Assembly (NCBI GenBank): GCA_964442035.1
Contig: CAYTWZ010000020.1
Span: 1-23,513, forward strand
Reading direction: 5' to 3'
DNA from: JAFLUQ01 sp964442035
GTDB lineage: Bacteria > Bacillota > Clostridia > UMGS1883
DNA: 23,513 bases
Position 1 is the stretch's first letter; every line of letters begins with the position of its first letter. Positions 15,146-23,356 of this stretch are shown here, piece after piece. The translations under genes were made by a program, and so were the position numbers. The notes under the pieces are model-generated. The model made no database searches. It was not told the DNA's origin and saw only the letters and a list, made by a program, of their open reading frames with translations.

Positions 15146-15282
15146 AGGAAGCGCTGATTAATTCTAAAATGATGATTGGCGAGGAAATCTTTCTCGCGGC
15201 AAGGCAAAAAGCACATGAATACTTGATGTATTTTGGGCTTTTGCGTTTTAAGCCGTAGGCGTGAATTATTCAGTGCTTTCTT
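15145..15282 (+). repeat. Family B MITE-like repeat, long copy
   Basis: This 138-bp element has imperfect terminal inverted repeats, AAGGAAGCGCTGATTAATTC at the left and GAATTATTCAGTGCTTTCTT at the right (about 16 of 20 paired). The interior has a GCGAG...CTCGC hairpin and a longer GCAAAAAGC...GCTTTTGC hairpin around CATGAATACTTGATGTATT. It has no coding capacity. It abuts family A copy 5 and lies downstream of both convergent genes. The shorter relative is at 6668-6733. Confidence 0.8.
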
Positions 15283-15305
15283 AACATTGTGCTGTATCTG
15301 CTTGT

Positions 15306-16922
15306 CTACTTCACAAACCTTGCCAGCTTTTTCCCAAAGGGAAGCATTTTTATTTCATCCGCTGTAAATACCTTCAGCGCGAAAATAAGAGCAAAGTATA
15401 CCACAATCCCAATGCCTATTGCCAGTAGCGTTGCCATGGCGTTGCCCAGCACCGGCTCGCCGAAATGGTGCACCGCCCACACTGCCCCGGACATTACCGC
15501 CGTAGCTATCAGGGGACGGCCATAATAGCGGCCGTAGGCAATTTTGACGGGCAGATTTTTACGCATTACGTAAAAGCTGATAAAGAATGCTATCCCCTGA
15601 CAGAGCACACTGCCAATGGGTGCGCCGTATATATTGATCTCCGGTATAGGAATAAGGGTAAGATTGACTATCAGCTTCACGACCCCGCCGCAGAGAATAC
15701 TAAAGGCCGGGACAAATATCTTGCCCATGCCCTGAAGGCTGCCGTAAATGGTCTGGCTCATGGCGGAGAAGAACACCGTAGGTGTCATCATCATAAACAG
15801 CACCGCACCGTCGGGAGCGTTTGGATATATCATCCTGAGTATTCCGTCCGCCAGCACCGCGTATCCCGCTGTGCAGGGCAAGGCAATGACAATGGATGTG
15901 AGCAACGAAAAGGTCACCCGCCTTGAAGCGGTGTCATAGTCCTTTACCGCCAGCGCCCCGGCAACTGTGGGAACAAGCACCGTGGCAAAAGCGATATTAA
16001 TGGCTAGTGGAAGATTGATAAGTACATCGGTTTTGCTAAGTATTCCGCTTAGGGTAACGGCGTTTGCCTCAAGAGCGGCTTCTCCCTGTATAACGCCGGC
16101 AAATGCCTTGATAAGCCCCCTGTTCACCGTCACAAGGTCAAGTACACGGTTAAGGGAAGTGACGATGGAGCCTAAGGAAATGGGAATGGATACCCAGAGT
16201 ATGGATTTTGCCATGGAAAGGGCGGACATTGTCTCCCTGACTATCGGAGCGGCATCATATTTTGCCTTGATGTCCTTACGATGAGCGGCGTAAAAGCCAA
16301 ACAGGTAGATCATACTGAGCGCGGTGGAGATCGTCGTGGCAAGGGTGGCTCCGGCAGCCATAAATTCCGGTCTTGCGCCGGTCATGATCATGACGATGAT
16401 AATAGTTGTGGTGGATTTGAGCAGCTGCTCCAGCATCTGGCTGGTGCTTGTGGCCTTGGCGTTCTGCTGACCCATGAAAAAGCCCCTGATAACGCTGGAC
16501 ACCGACACAAACATAATGGAGGGAGAAAGCACCCTCATTGTATAGACAGCCCCGGGGGCCTTAAGGATGAAGGTTGAAATAAAGTCCGCTCCGAAAAACA
16601 GCAGGCAGGACATAACCCCTCCGACAACCGCGAACAGCGCCAAACTGACCTTGAAAATGCGTAAGGCTCCCCGGTAATTGCCAAGGGCGCATTTTTCCGA
16701 AACGAGCTTGCTGATCGCGTTGGGAATGCCAACAGAGCTGACGGACAGCAGCAGCGCGTATATCTGATAGCCATAATTGTAGTATCCGTTGCCGATATCG
16801 CCAAAGCCCTCCACATTGGTAATGACCATGCGGTAAGCAAAGCCCAGCAACTTGACTACCACCTGAGAAAAGATTATGGTAAGTACATTCAACATAAATG
16901 ATGGTTTTTTCTTTTTTTCCAT
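15306..16922 (-). CDS. SpoVB/MurJ-like lipid-linked polysaccharide flippase (PST/MOP superfamily)
   Basis: This 538-aa, strongly hydrophobic protein has about 14 membrane segments and a short basic N-terminus (MEKKKKPSF). It has the features of the MOP-superfamily polysaccharide transporters: LLGFAYRMVITNVEG and GYYNYGYQIYALLLSVSSVG near the N-terminus, GIPNAISKLVSE, RGFFMGQQNAKATSTSQMLE and INLPLAINIAFATVLVPTVAG. These resemble SpoVB, YtgP and MurJ-type proteins that move lipid-linked glycans across the membrane; the exact substrate is inferred. The start at 16922 is preferred over an in-frame ATG at 16958, because the promoter -10 lies at 16947-16952, downstream of that ATG, and AGGGG precedes 16922. 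It is divergent from GH105 and convergent with GH2. Confidence 0.85.
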   Translation of the reverse strand: MEKKKKPSFMLNVLTIIFSQVVVKLLGFAYRMVITNVEGFGDIGNGYYNYGYQIYALLLSVSSVGIPNAISKLVSEKCALGNYRGALRIFKVSLALFAVVGGVMSCLLFFGADFISTFILKAPGAVYTMRVLSPSIMFVSVSSVIRGFFMGQQNAKATSTSQMLEQLLKSTTTIIIVMIMTGARPEFMAAGATLATTISTALSMIYLFGFYAAHRKDIKAKYDAAPIVRETMSALSMAKSILWVSIPISLGSIVTSLNRVLDLVTVNRGLIKAFAGVIQGEAALEANAVTLSGILSKTDVLINLPLAINIAFATVLVPTVAGALAVKDYDTASRRVTFSLLTSIVIALPCTAGYAVLADGILRMIYPNAPDGAVLFMMMTPTVFFSAMSQTIYGSLQGMGKIFVPAFSILCGGVVKLIVNLTLIPIPEINIYGAPIGSVLCQGIAFFISFYVMRKNLPVKIAYGRYYGRPLIATAVMSGAVWAVHHFGEPVLGNAMATLLAIGIGIVVYFALIFALKVFTADEIKMLPFGKKLARFVK

Positions 16923-16946
16923 CAGCGTCAACCCCTTCAGCTTTAA

Positions 16947-16975
16947 ATTATATAACATTCATGGAAAAAATGCAA
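16947..16975 (-). promoter_or_regulatory. Promoter of the flippase gene
   Basis: On the minus strand, -35 TTGCAT (16970-16975) and a perfect -10 TATAAT (16947-16952) are separated by 17 bp. Its position fixes the flippase start at 16922 rather than 16958. Confidence 0.75.
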
Positions 16976-17015
16976 CCGGTTTTTATAAATAAAAGCTTTT
17001 AAATAAAATTCCATA

Positions 17016-17044
17016 TTGCTTTTCTTTATTAGATGTGTTAAAAT
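17016..17044 (+). promoter_or_regulatory. Promoter of the GH105 gene
   Basis: -35 TTGCTT (17016-17021) and -10 TAAAAT (17039-17044) are separated by 17 bp, 47 bp before the start. It is back to back with the flippase promoter, about 40 bp away, so a shared regulator is possible. The palindrome GGACATGTCC at 17078-17087, between promoter and start, may be relevant or chance. Confidence 0.65.
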
Positions 17045-17091
17045 AACTCTATATACAAAAACAATTTACATATGAAAGGACATGTCCCGCT

Positions 17092-18522
17092 ATGCTTACA
17101 TACAGTGAAATAGTCGAAAACATACGCCGGGCCAACAGGTACTGGCAGGATAATGTGACCCCCACTCAGCGGACAAACGATGTTCCCATCCCCTTCTGGG
17201 ATACTGCGGCTTACCATACAGGCAATATGGAAGCGTATTTTACCCTTGGTGACGAGTCTTACAGAAAATATTCTACGGACTGGGCTGAAGCCAACGAGTG
17301 GATGGGGCACCCTACTGACGCCGCCCCGGAGGAGTGGACCTTTGGCTACAGTCAGGATGACAGATCCAAGGCCGCACTGTTCGGGGACTGGCAGATTTGC
17401 TTCCAAACATATCTGGATCTTAATTTACTTGACCCGTCCCCCAAAAAGCTGAAGCGGGCAAGGTACGTCATAGATTACCAGTGCTCCACCGATGAAAAAG
17501 GTTATTGGTGGTGGGCTGACGCACTGTACATGGTGATGCCTGTTTACATGAAAATGTATCTGACCTATGGGGACGAAAAATATCTCTACAAACTTTACGA
17601 ATATTTCAGGTTTGCGAAGGAACTTATGTATGACGGCGAGGACGGTATGCCCACTCCCGTAGGGGGCGGATTTAAGCACCTGTTCTACCGTGACGGCAGT
17701 TATGTGGGCAGTGAGATCAACGGAATGAAAAACTTCTGGGCCAGAGGCGACGGTTGGGTGTTTGCGGGGCTGGCCAAGGTGCTCAGCGAAATGCCCGAGG
17801 ACTTTGAGCATTATGATTACTTCAAAAGGACATACCTTGAAATGGCTCCCTCCATTATTGCCTGCCAGAAGGTGGACAGTGCGGGAAACGGCTTTTGGAC
17901 ACAGTCAATGCTGGCGGATTACCCTCTGAATGATCACAACCCACAGGGCTATGAAACCAGCGGCACGGGCTTCTTCACCTACGGACTGTTCTGGGGCATA
18001 AATTACGGTCTGCTTGACGAAAAGACCTATCTCCCTGCGGCGGAAAGAGGCCTTAGGTATCTTTCAAGGGTGGCTCTTCATCAGGACGGCAAGGTGGGCT
18101 ATGTGCAGCCAATAGGTTCCAACGCAACAGAGGCCACACCATTTGACTGCACCGTAAATTTCGGAGTGGGAGCGTTCTTGCTGGCGATGTGCGAGGCGGC
18201 AAGATTTGCGGCCGGTACCCCCGCAAACGAAAGCGCCCTGAGAAGATTTATGTGGGGAAAATGGGCTCTTAAGGCCGGACGGGAAGAATATTTCGGCGGC
18301 GAAAAAGGTTGGGTAAGCCTTCCCGCACCCTTTGAAAGGGATGGGGTGCTTGTTATTCCCGCCAAGGCAGCAGAGGCCTTATTTGGCCGCTATGAGGACA
18401 CAGCCGTCAAGGAATTGGGCTGCAAGGTCATTGCCATGGAGGACGGTACAGTGATCCTGTCCCACAAGGCTAAAGTATTCTGTGAAAAAGACGGTAGCGT
18501 CAAAGAAGCGCTAATGAAATAA
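17092..18522 (+). CDS. GH105 unsaturated rhamnogalacturonyl/glucuronyl hydrolase-like protein with extra C-terminal domain
   Basis: The 476-aa cytoplasmic protein has a (alpha/alpha)6-barrel of the GH88/GH105 type. Motifs are YWWWADALYMVMPVYMKMY (Asp143 the likely catalytic residue), NFWARGDGWVFAGLAKVL (about 214-231) and YETSGTGFFTYGLFWGINYG (about 287-306). Such enzymes hydrate and cleave terminal unsaturated uronates left by lyases. The core ends near residue 380. A further 95 residues follow, including GWVSLPAPFERDGVLVIPAKA and a closing beta segment; this looks like a copper-amine-oxidase-N-type repeat, by pattern only. AAAGGA lies 11 nt before ATG 17092. It is 30 bp before trkA with no terminator between, which may place both in one transcript. 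Confidence 0.85.
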   Translation: MLTYSEIVENIRRANRYWQDNVTPTQRTNDVPIPFWDTAAYHTGNMEAYFTLGDESYRKYSTDWAEANEWMGHPTDAAPEEWTFGYSQDDRSKAALFGDWQICFQTYLDLNLLDPSPKKLKRARYVIDYQCSTDEKGYWWWADALYMVMPVYMKMYLTYGDEKYLYKLYEYFRFAKELMYDGEDGMPTPVGGGFKHLFYRDGSYVGSEINGMKNFWARGDGWVFAGLAKVLSEMPEDFEHYDYFKRTYLEMAPSIIACQKVDSAGNGFWTQSMLADYPLNDHNPQGYETSGTGFFTYGLFWGINYGLLDEKTYLPAAERGLRYLSRVALHQDGKVGYVQPIGSNATEATPFDCTVNFGVGAFLLAMCEAARFAAGTPANESALRRFMWGKWALKAGREEYFGGEKGWVSLPAPFERDGVLVIPAKAAEALFGRYEDTAVKELGCKVIAMEDGTVILSHKAKVFCEKDGSVKEALMK

Positions 18523-18552
18523 ATTAATTACCTTATGAAAGGAAAACCGATA

Positions 18553-19911
18553 ATGAACATTATCATTGTAGGCGGCGGAAAGGTAGGGCTTTCCCTCGCC
18601 TCACAGCTGAGCGAGGAGGGCAACGAGATTACCCTCATTGACACCAATGCCCAGCATGTGGAAGACATATTGGGGTCTCACGATATACAGGGCATTGTGG
18701 GCAACGGCACAAGCTATCGTACCCAACTGGCGGCAGGCATTGAAAAAGCGGATCTGCTCATAGCCGTGACCAACAGCGACGAGACCAGCCTTCTCAGCTG
18801 TCTTATCGCAAAAAAGGCGGGCAACTGCCAAACCATAGCCAGGGTACGCAATCCCGAATATTACAAGGAAATTGAATTTATCAAGGAGGAGCTTGGGCTT
18901 TCCTTGGCCATCAACCCGGAAATCGCGGCTGCGGCTCAGATCGCGCGGCTGATCCAGATACCGTCAGCCTTGGACGTGGACACCTTTGCAAAGGGAAGGA
19001 TCAGCCTCATCCGCATTAAGATCCCTCAGGGCTCCTGCCTTGACGGGGCAAGGATACGAGACATTGAGCAGCTGGGGCTTAAGTTGCTGATATGTATTGT
19101 TGAGAGTGGGGATAATGTGCTTATCCCCAACGGTGACACACAGCTTCACTTCGGAGATACGATTTCCGTAATAATACCCTTGAACGACGTAAGACGGTCA
19201 CTTGAGACCATAGGCATACATACCAAGCCCATCAAAAACGTAATGATCGCGGGCGGCGGCAACATATCCTACTACCTGGCATCAGCGTTGCTGCGCTCAA
19301 AGGTAAAGGTCAAAATACTGGAAACAAACAAGCCACGGTGTGAGGAACTGAGCGATCTGCTTCCCGATGCCCAAATCATCAACGGCGACGCCACCGACCA
19401 GCACCTGCTGCTGGAGGAAGGCATCGAAAGCATGGACGCCTTTGTTGCCCTCACGGGAATTGACGAGGAAAACATTCTCCTATCACTATACGCCAACAAG
19501 GTGTCCGGCGCAAAGCTGATAACAAAAATAAGCAAGATATCCTTTGAAGAGGTAGTGCGGGAGCTGCCAATAGGCACGGTAATATATCCCAAAAGTATAA
19601 CCTCACAGCTTATCACAAGCTATGTACGCTCCATGCAGAATTCCATGGGTAGCAATGTGGAAACCTTGTACAAAATGATGGATGACCGGGTAGAGGCTCT
19701 TGAATTCAAGGTTTCCGAGAAGGCCAAGGGCAGACTTACGGACATTCCTCTTATGAAGCTCAACCTTAAGCCCAACCTTATCGTCTGCTCCATAACAAGG
19801 GGCAAGAAGATTATCACTCCCGGAGGAAAGGATACCTTCCGGGTGGGCGACACAGTAATTGTCGTGACCACAAACACCGGTTTGAAGGATCTTAAAGATA
19901 TACTGGCATAA
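18553..19911 (+). CDS. trkA: Trk-system potassium uptake regulatory subunit TrkA
   Basis: The 452-aa cytoplasmic protein contains two tandem RCK units, each with a Rossmann NAD-binding fold and a C-terminal ligand domain. The first glycine motif is MNIIIVGGGKVGLSLASQL, and the second is VMIAGGGNISYYLASALL (about 228-245). The length is typical for the duplicated TrkA (about 450 aa) rather than single-unit KtrA. It gates the membrane subunit TrkH in response to nucleotides. The start ATG 18553 is chosen for GAAAGGA about 9 nt upstream; an ATG six codons earlier lacks a site. It forms an operon with trkH, 13 bp downstream. Confidence 0.95.
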   Translation: MNIIIVGGGKVGLSLASQLSEEGNEITLIDTNAQHVEDILGSHDIQGIVGNGTSYRTQLAAGIEKADLLIAVTNSDETSLLSCLIAKKAGNCQTIARVRNPEYYKEIEFIKEELGLSLAINPEIAAAAQIARLIQIPSALDVDTFAKGRISLIRIKIPQGSCLDGARIRDIEQLGLKLLICIVESGDNVLIPNGDTQLHFGDTISVIIPLNDVRRSLETIGIHTKPIKNVMIAGGGNISYYLASALLRSKVKVKILETNKPRCEELSDLLPDAQIINGDATDQHLLLEEGIESMDAFVALTGIDEENILLSLYANKVSGAKLITKISKISFEEVVRELPIGTVIYPKSITSQLITSYVRSMQNSMGSNVETLYKMMDDRVEALEFKVSEKAKGRLTDIPLMKLNLKPNLIVCSITRGKKIITPGGKDTFRVGDTVIVVTTNTGLKDLKDILA

Positions 19912-19924
19912 GAGGTAAGGTAAA

Positions 19925-21361
19925 ATGAACTTTGGTATTATAGCATATATACTTGGCTTTGTCATGACTGTGGAGGGGATCTCCATGTCACTGCCTCTCC
20001 TTGTATCCATTATTTATGGGGAAAGCGCCGGATGGATATTTGCGGTCTGCGCAGCCATTTTCTCGCTTTCGGGCTTTCTCCTGATACGCAAAAAGCCCAA
20101 TAACACCGCCTTTTACGCCCGGGAGGGCTTTGTAGTGGTGTCATTAAGCTGGATAGTAATGAGCATCATCGGGGCTATCCCCTTTGTGGTAAGTGGCGAG
20201 ATACCAAGCATAACCGACGCTCTTTTTGAGATAGTGTCGGGCTTTACCACCACAGGAGCCAGCATACTGACCAATGTGGAGGCTCTTTCTCACTGTATGC
20301 TGTTCTGGCGCAGCTTTTCCCATTGGATAGGGGGTATGGGGATACTTGTGTTCATTCTGGCAGTATTGCCCATGGCCGTAGGACAGAACATTTATCTGAT
20401 GCGGGCGGAAAGCACCGGCCCTGCCGTAGGCAAGCTGGTGCCAAAGGTACAAAAAACCGCCATGTTCCTGTATCTGTCATATTTTGTACTGACTGTAGTG
20501 CAGCTGTTGCTGCTGCTTGCGGGAAAAATGCCGCTGTTTGACGCCCTGTGCATAACCTTCGGCACTGCCGGTACCGGCGGCTTTGGAGTACTCAACACCA
20601 GTATGGCTGAATATTCCCCGTACATACAGTACGTTGTCACTATATTTATGCTGCTTTTCGGCGTAAACTTCAACTTCTATTTTCTGCTGGCAATGAAGCG
20701 CTGGCGTCAGGCCCTTTGCATGGAGGAGGTGAGGTGCTACTTTGGGATATACATTGTGGCAAGCCTGATCATCTTCCTTGACCTGATCGCCACAAAAACG
20801 CCCTTCGGCGGTATAAGGGACGTACTGTTCCAAACATCCTCCATTATGACCAGCACCGGCTTTGCCACAGCAAACTTTGACACATGGCCGCAGCTTTCCC
20901 GAACGATACTGGTAATGCTGATGTTCACCGGAGCCTGTGCCGGGAGCACCGGCGGAGGGATGAAAGTCTCCCGGTTTATTATCTACGTCAAAAGTGTAGG
21001 CAAGGAGATTGACCACCTGCTTCACCCACGGAGCATCAAGGTTCTTAAAATGGACGGCAAGCCCATAGAGCATGACACTATCCGCATAGTAAACGCGTAT
21101 CTGTGCGCCTACATTCTGGTATTTGCCGCATCATTGGGAATAGTGCTGCTGGACAACTTTGACCTGACCACGTCCTTTACGGCAGTGGCCGCCACACTGA
21201 ACAACATCGGGCCCGGACTGGGGCTTGTGGGCCCCGCGGGAAATTTTGCGGGGTTTTCGAGCCTTTCAAAATTTGTGCTGATGTTTGATATGCTGGCCGG
21301 GCGGCTTGAGATCTTCCCCATGATATTATTATTCGTACCCAGCGTTTGGAAAAGACAGTAG
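19925..21361 (+). CDS. trkH: Trk-system potassium transporter membrane subunit TrkH/KtrB
   Basis: This 478-aa integral membrane protein belongs to the Trk/Ktr/HKT superfamily of K+ (Na+) uptake proteins with four pore loops. The filter regions are visible: SGFTTTGASILTN, TFGTAGTGGFGVLN, SSIMTSTGFATANFD and NNIGPGLGLVG; the conserved glycine of each filter is present. Its C-terminus, LAGRLEIFPMILLFVPSVWK, is typical. GAGGTAAGG precedes the ATG. It is probably translated from the same mRNA as trkA. The mRNA would continue through family A copy 6 to the hairpin terminator at 21699-21724. Confidence 0.95.
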   Translation: MNFGIIAYILGFVMTVEGISMSLPLLVSIIYGESAGWIFAVCAAIFSLSGFLLIRKKPNNTAFYAREGFVVVSLSWIVMSIIGAIPFVVSGEIPSITDALFEIVSGFTTTGASILTNVEALSHCMLFWRSFSHWIGGMGILVFILAVLPMAVGQNIYLMRAESTGPAVGKLVPKVQKTAMFLYLSYFVLTVVQLLLLLAGKMPLFDALCITFGTAGTGGFGVLNTSMAEYSPYIQYVVTIFMLLFGVNFNFYFLLAMKRWRQALCMEEVRCYFGIYIVASLIIFLDLIATKTPFGGIRDVLFQTSSIMTSTGFATANFDTWPQLSRTILVMLMFTGACAGSTGGGMKVSRFIIYVKSVGKEIDHLLHPRSIKVLKMDGKPIEHDTIRIVNAYLCAYILVFAASLGIVLLDNFDLTTSFTAVAATLNNIGPGLGLVGPAGNFAGFSSLSKFVLMFDMLAGRLEIFPMILLFVPSVWKRQ

Positions 21362-21450
21362 GAAAACGCTTGGAGCGCCTGAAGGCCACCCTCCGCGTAA
21401 ATCTTTACATCGAACCGGATTTATCCGTTTCGCCATACTTTCATAAAATT

Positions 21451-21476
21451 TATGGGCCGCTTCAACGCGGCCCATA
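21451..21476 (+). other. GC-rich hairpin downstream of trkH
   Basis: A perfect 10-bp stem TATGGGCCGC / GCGGCCCATA with loop TTCAAC lies 90 bp after trkH. No T-run follows; instead it runs directly into family A copy 6, sharing one base. It may be an extra structure or a weak terminator. Confidence 0.6.
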
Positions 21477-21659
21477 TAACTAAACGAAAGATGTCCCCCC
21501 CGGGTCTCGTCTATCGACTCGGTCGGTGCTTCTGCTTCGCGGAGGCTGCCACCGGCAGAGCGCACCCTCCGCCGGTGGGCGGGCGACCCTTTCGTTTTTC
21601 GGCGGGAGATCCTTTCTCCCACCGAAAACGCCCCATGACGGGCTTTCAGCCCTTATTAA
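21476..21659 (-). repeat. Family A structured repeat, copy 6 (full length, subtype 2)
   Basis: Read on the minus strand this is a 184-bp copy: TTTAATAAG (TTCAATAAG elsewhere), 5' hairpin GGGCT-GAA-AGCCC, GTCATGGGGCG, main hairpin with stem CGGTGGGAGA / TCTCCCGCCG (one T-G pair), AACGAAAG, and a GC-rich core with CCGGCGGAGGG, CTGCC-GGT-GGCAG and the CCGACCGAGTCG segment, then CTTTCGTTTAGTTAT. It has a longer G-run (CCCGGGGGGGGACAT). It sits between trkH and the trkAH terminator, so it is likely transcribed antisense as part of that mRNA's 3' end. Confidence 0.92.
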
Positions 21660-21698
21660 ATTCTCCGCTATCTTAAAATTTGAAAATCGATCTTACCG

Positions 21699-21724
21699 GC
21701 AGACAATGTGTCTGCACTATTTTT
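21699..21724 (+). terminator. Intrinsic terminator of the trkAH transcript
   Basis: A perfect 7-bp stem GCAGACA-ATG-TGTCTGC (21699-21715) is followed by ACTATTTTT. It is 340 bp downstream of the trkH stop, past family A copy 6, and 12 bp before the end of the convergent small gene. It may also terminate that gene weakly in reverse. Confidence 0.65.
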
Positions 21725-21735
21725 ACTTTCCCGCC

Positions 21736-21903
21736 TTATCTTCCCTTTACCTCTGTGTCCTTGTTGTAGTCAAAATCCTCGTCATCCGGGACATAGTCCT
21801 CGTCAAGCAATACTTTGTCCTCAGGAATATCATAGGCTTCTGCATAGGCACGGTCGTTCATGCGTTTTACCAGTCTTTCAGCGCCGCTTTCCTTTTTTTT
21901 CAT
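21736..21903 (-). CDS. Small acidic protein of unknown function (55 aa)
   Basis: This short gene encodes a 55-aa protein with a lysine-rich start (MKKKESGAERLVKRMNDRAY) and an acidic second half (EDKVLLDEDYVPDDEDFDYN) containing many Asp/Glu residues. I do not recognise the family. The start is chosen at 21901-21903 because AAAGGAGG is 7 nt upstream. A near-consensus promoter supports real expression. There is no signal peptide or membrane segment. It converges with trkH and diverges from the decarboxylase gene. The charge layout is compatible with a small regulator or partner protein, but that is speculation. Confidence 0.7.
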   Translation of the reverse strand: MKKKESGAERLVKRMNDRAYAEAYDIPEDKVLLDEDYVPDDEDFDYNKDTEVKGR

Positions 21904-21945
21904 AATGCTGCCTCCTTTCAAATTCTGACTAAACCCTCCATATAT

Positions 21946-21974
21946 ATATTAACATAATTTTCAGATTTTGTCAA
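21946..21974 (-). promoter_or_regulatory. Strong promoter of the small acidic protein gene
   Basis: On the minus strand, a perfect -35 TTGACA (21969-21974) and -10 TAATAT (21946-21951) are separated by 17 bp. This is among the best promoter matches in the window. The transcript would start about 35 bp before the gene. Confidence 0.8.
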
Positions 21975-22009
21975 CATAACTGTATTTTATTTTTTCAGAG
22001 GTGAATTTT

Positions 22010-23356
22010 ATGTATACGCCGCTTTACTCCGCACTGATTGAGCTAAGTGAGAAAAAACAGATCAGCTTTCATATGCCGGGACATTTTGAGGGAAAAGCCA
22101 TGGAGGGATTTGACGATCTTTTGAAAATTGATACAACTGAGGTGCCCGAAAGCGACAACCTGTTTGCCCCTCAAGGGCCCATCGCTATGGCCGAAGCCGC
22201 AGCCGCCGGATTTTTCGGCGCGAAAGAAACGCGTTTCCTTGTGAACGGATCCTCGGCGGGAGTGCTTGCCGCCGTAGGGGCGGTGTGCAAAGACGGGGAC
22301 AAAATAATATGCGACCGTTTTTGCCACCGAAGCCTTATCGCCGCCCTTGTTTTCAGCGGAGCGGTGCCGATATGGCTTTATCCGGAAACAATAGATAACG
22401 GTTTGCTTTGGGGCGGTATCGACCCAAAGGACGTGGAAAAGGCCATATGTGAAAACCCTGACGCAAAGGCCGTATTCATCACATCCCCAAACTACTTTGG
22501 ACTGTCCTCCGATGTAAAGGCCATTGCCGACATCACGCACAGTCACAATATACCGCTGCTGTTGGACGGGGCTCATGGAGCTCATTACGGCATATCTCCT
22601 CTGCTGCCGCCGTCACCGGTGTCTCTTGGGGCGGATCTGGTCATTGCCGGGGCTCACAAAACACTGCCGTCAGTGACCCAGTCGGCTTATCTGCACATTA
22701 ACGGGAGCTTCCCAAGGCTGGATGACATGCTGAGGATGTATCAGACCTCGTCCCCCAGCTATATACTGATGGCGTCACTGGATTACGCCCGGGGTAAGAT
22801 GGAGGAACAGGGTCTCGAGCTGTGGTCTGACATTGCAAGAGCCGCCGGAGAAATTTTCCCGGAGCAGGCAGAGCCAAAGGGCAGGTATTCAAAGTACAAG
22901 GACATTTGCCGTCTCGTGCTCCCCACCGGGGGAAATCCCTTTGAAGCGGCGGAAAGGCTGAGACTGGAAAAGGGTATATCCGTAGAATGCTCCTACGGAG
23001 GGGGTGTGGTCTGCATACTAAACACCGCCCACCGCCGGGAGGATCTTGTGACGCTGAGAGACGCCCTTTGCGACGTAAGGCGGACAAAGTCTGTACCAAT
23101 AGCCTTTGCCCCTATAAGGAGCAGGCAGATCATGTCCCCCAGAGAGGCGTTTTTCTCACAGACGGAGGCCGTGTCCCTGACCAAGGCCCTTGGGCGCATA
23201 TGCTCCCGAGAGGTAATGGTATATCCTCCGGGAGCGGCACAGCTTTTGCCCGGAGAGGAGGTTTCCGCCTCAGCCATAAACGGGCTACAGAAGCTTGTCG
23301 TTACAGGATGCGATGTTCACGGATTGAACAATGGACGGATATGGGTCACCCGATAA
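22010..23356 (+). CDS. Orn/Lys/Arg decarboxylase family protein (short form)
   Basis: The 448-aa PLP-dependent fold-type I protein belongs to the Orn/Lys/Arg decarboxylase major-domain family. Visible features are ISFHMPGHFEGK near the N-terminus, PESDNLFAPQGPIAMAEAAA, FLVNGSSAGVLAA, LLLDGAHGAHYG, and the PLP-lysine motif AGAHKTLPSVTQSAYLH. It lacks the N-terminal response-regulator-like wing of the large inducible decarboxylases, like B. subtilis SpeA/YaaO. Substrate (arginine, lysine or ornithine) is not determinable here. ATG 22010 is preferred to GTG 22001, since AGAGGTG lies 6 nt before 22010. In many Firmicutes such a gene precedes tmk-holB; the window ends 157 bp after it, so this cannot be tested. 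No terminator was found downstream. Confidence 0.88.
   Translation: MYTPLYSALIELSEKKQISFHMPGHFEGKAMEGFDDLLKIDTTEVPESDNLFAPQGPIAMAEAAAAGFFGAKETRFLVNGSSAGVLAAVGAVCKDGDKIICDRFCHRSLIAALVFSGAVPIWLYPETIDNGLLWGGIDPKDVEKAICENPDAKAVFITSPNYFGLSSDVKAIADITHSHNIPLLLDGAHGAHYGISPLLPPSPVSLGADLVIAGAHKTLPSVTQSAYLHINGSFPRLDDMLRMYQTSSPSYILMASLDYARGKMEEQGLELWSDIARAAGEIFPEQAEPKGRYSKYKDICRLVLPTGGNPFEAAERLRLEKGISVECSYGGGVVCILNTAHRREDLVTLRDALCDVRRTKSVPIAFAPIRSRQIMSPREAFFSQTEAVSLTKALGRICSREVMVYPPGAAQLLPGEEVSASAINGLQKLVVTGCDVHGLNNGRIWVTR

Noticed and set aside
21452..21676. Open frames crossing family A copy 6 (and 4035-4244 across copy 2) that could be called small proteins.
   Set aside because: They consist of translated repeat sequence, lack a ribosome site, and their frames differ between copies with many indels, so there is no sign of protein-level selection.
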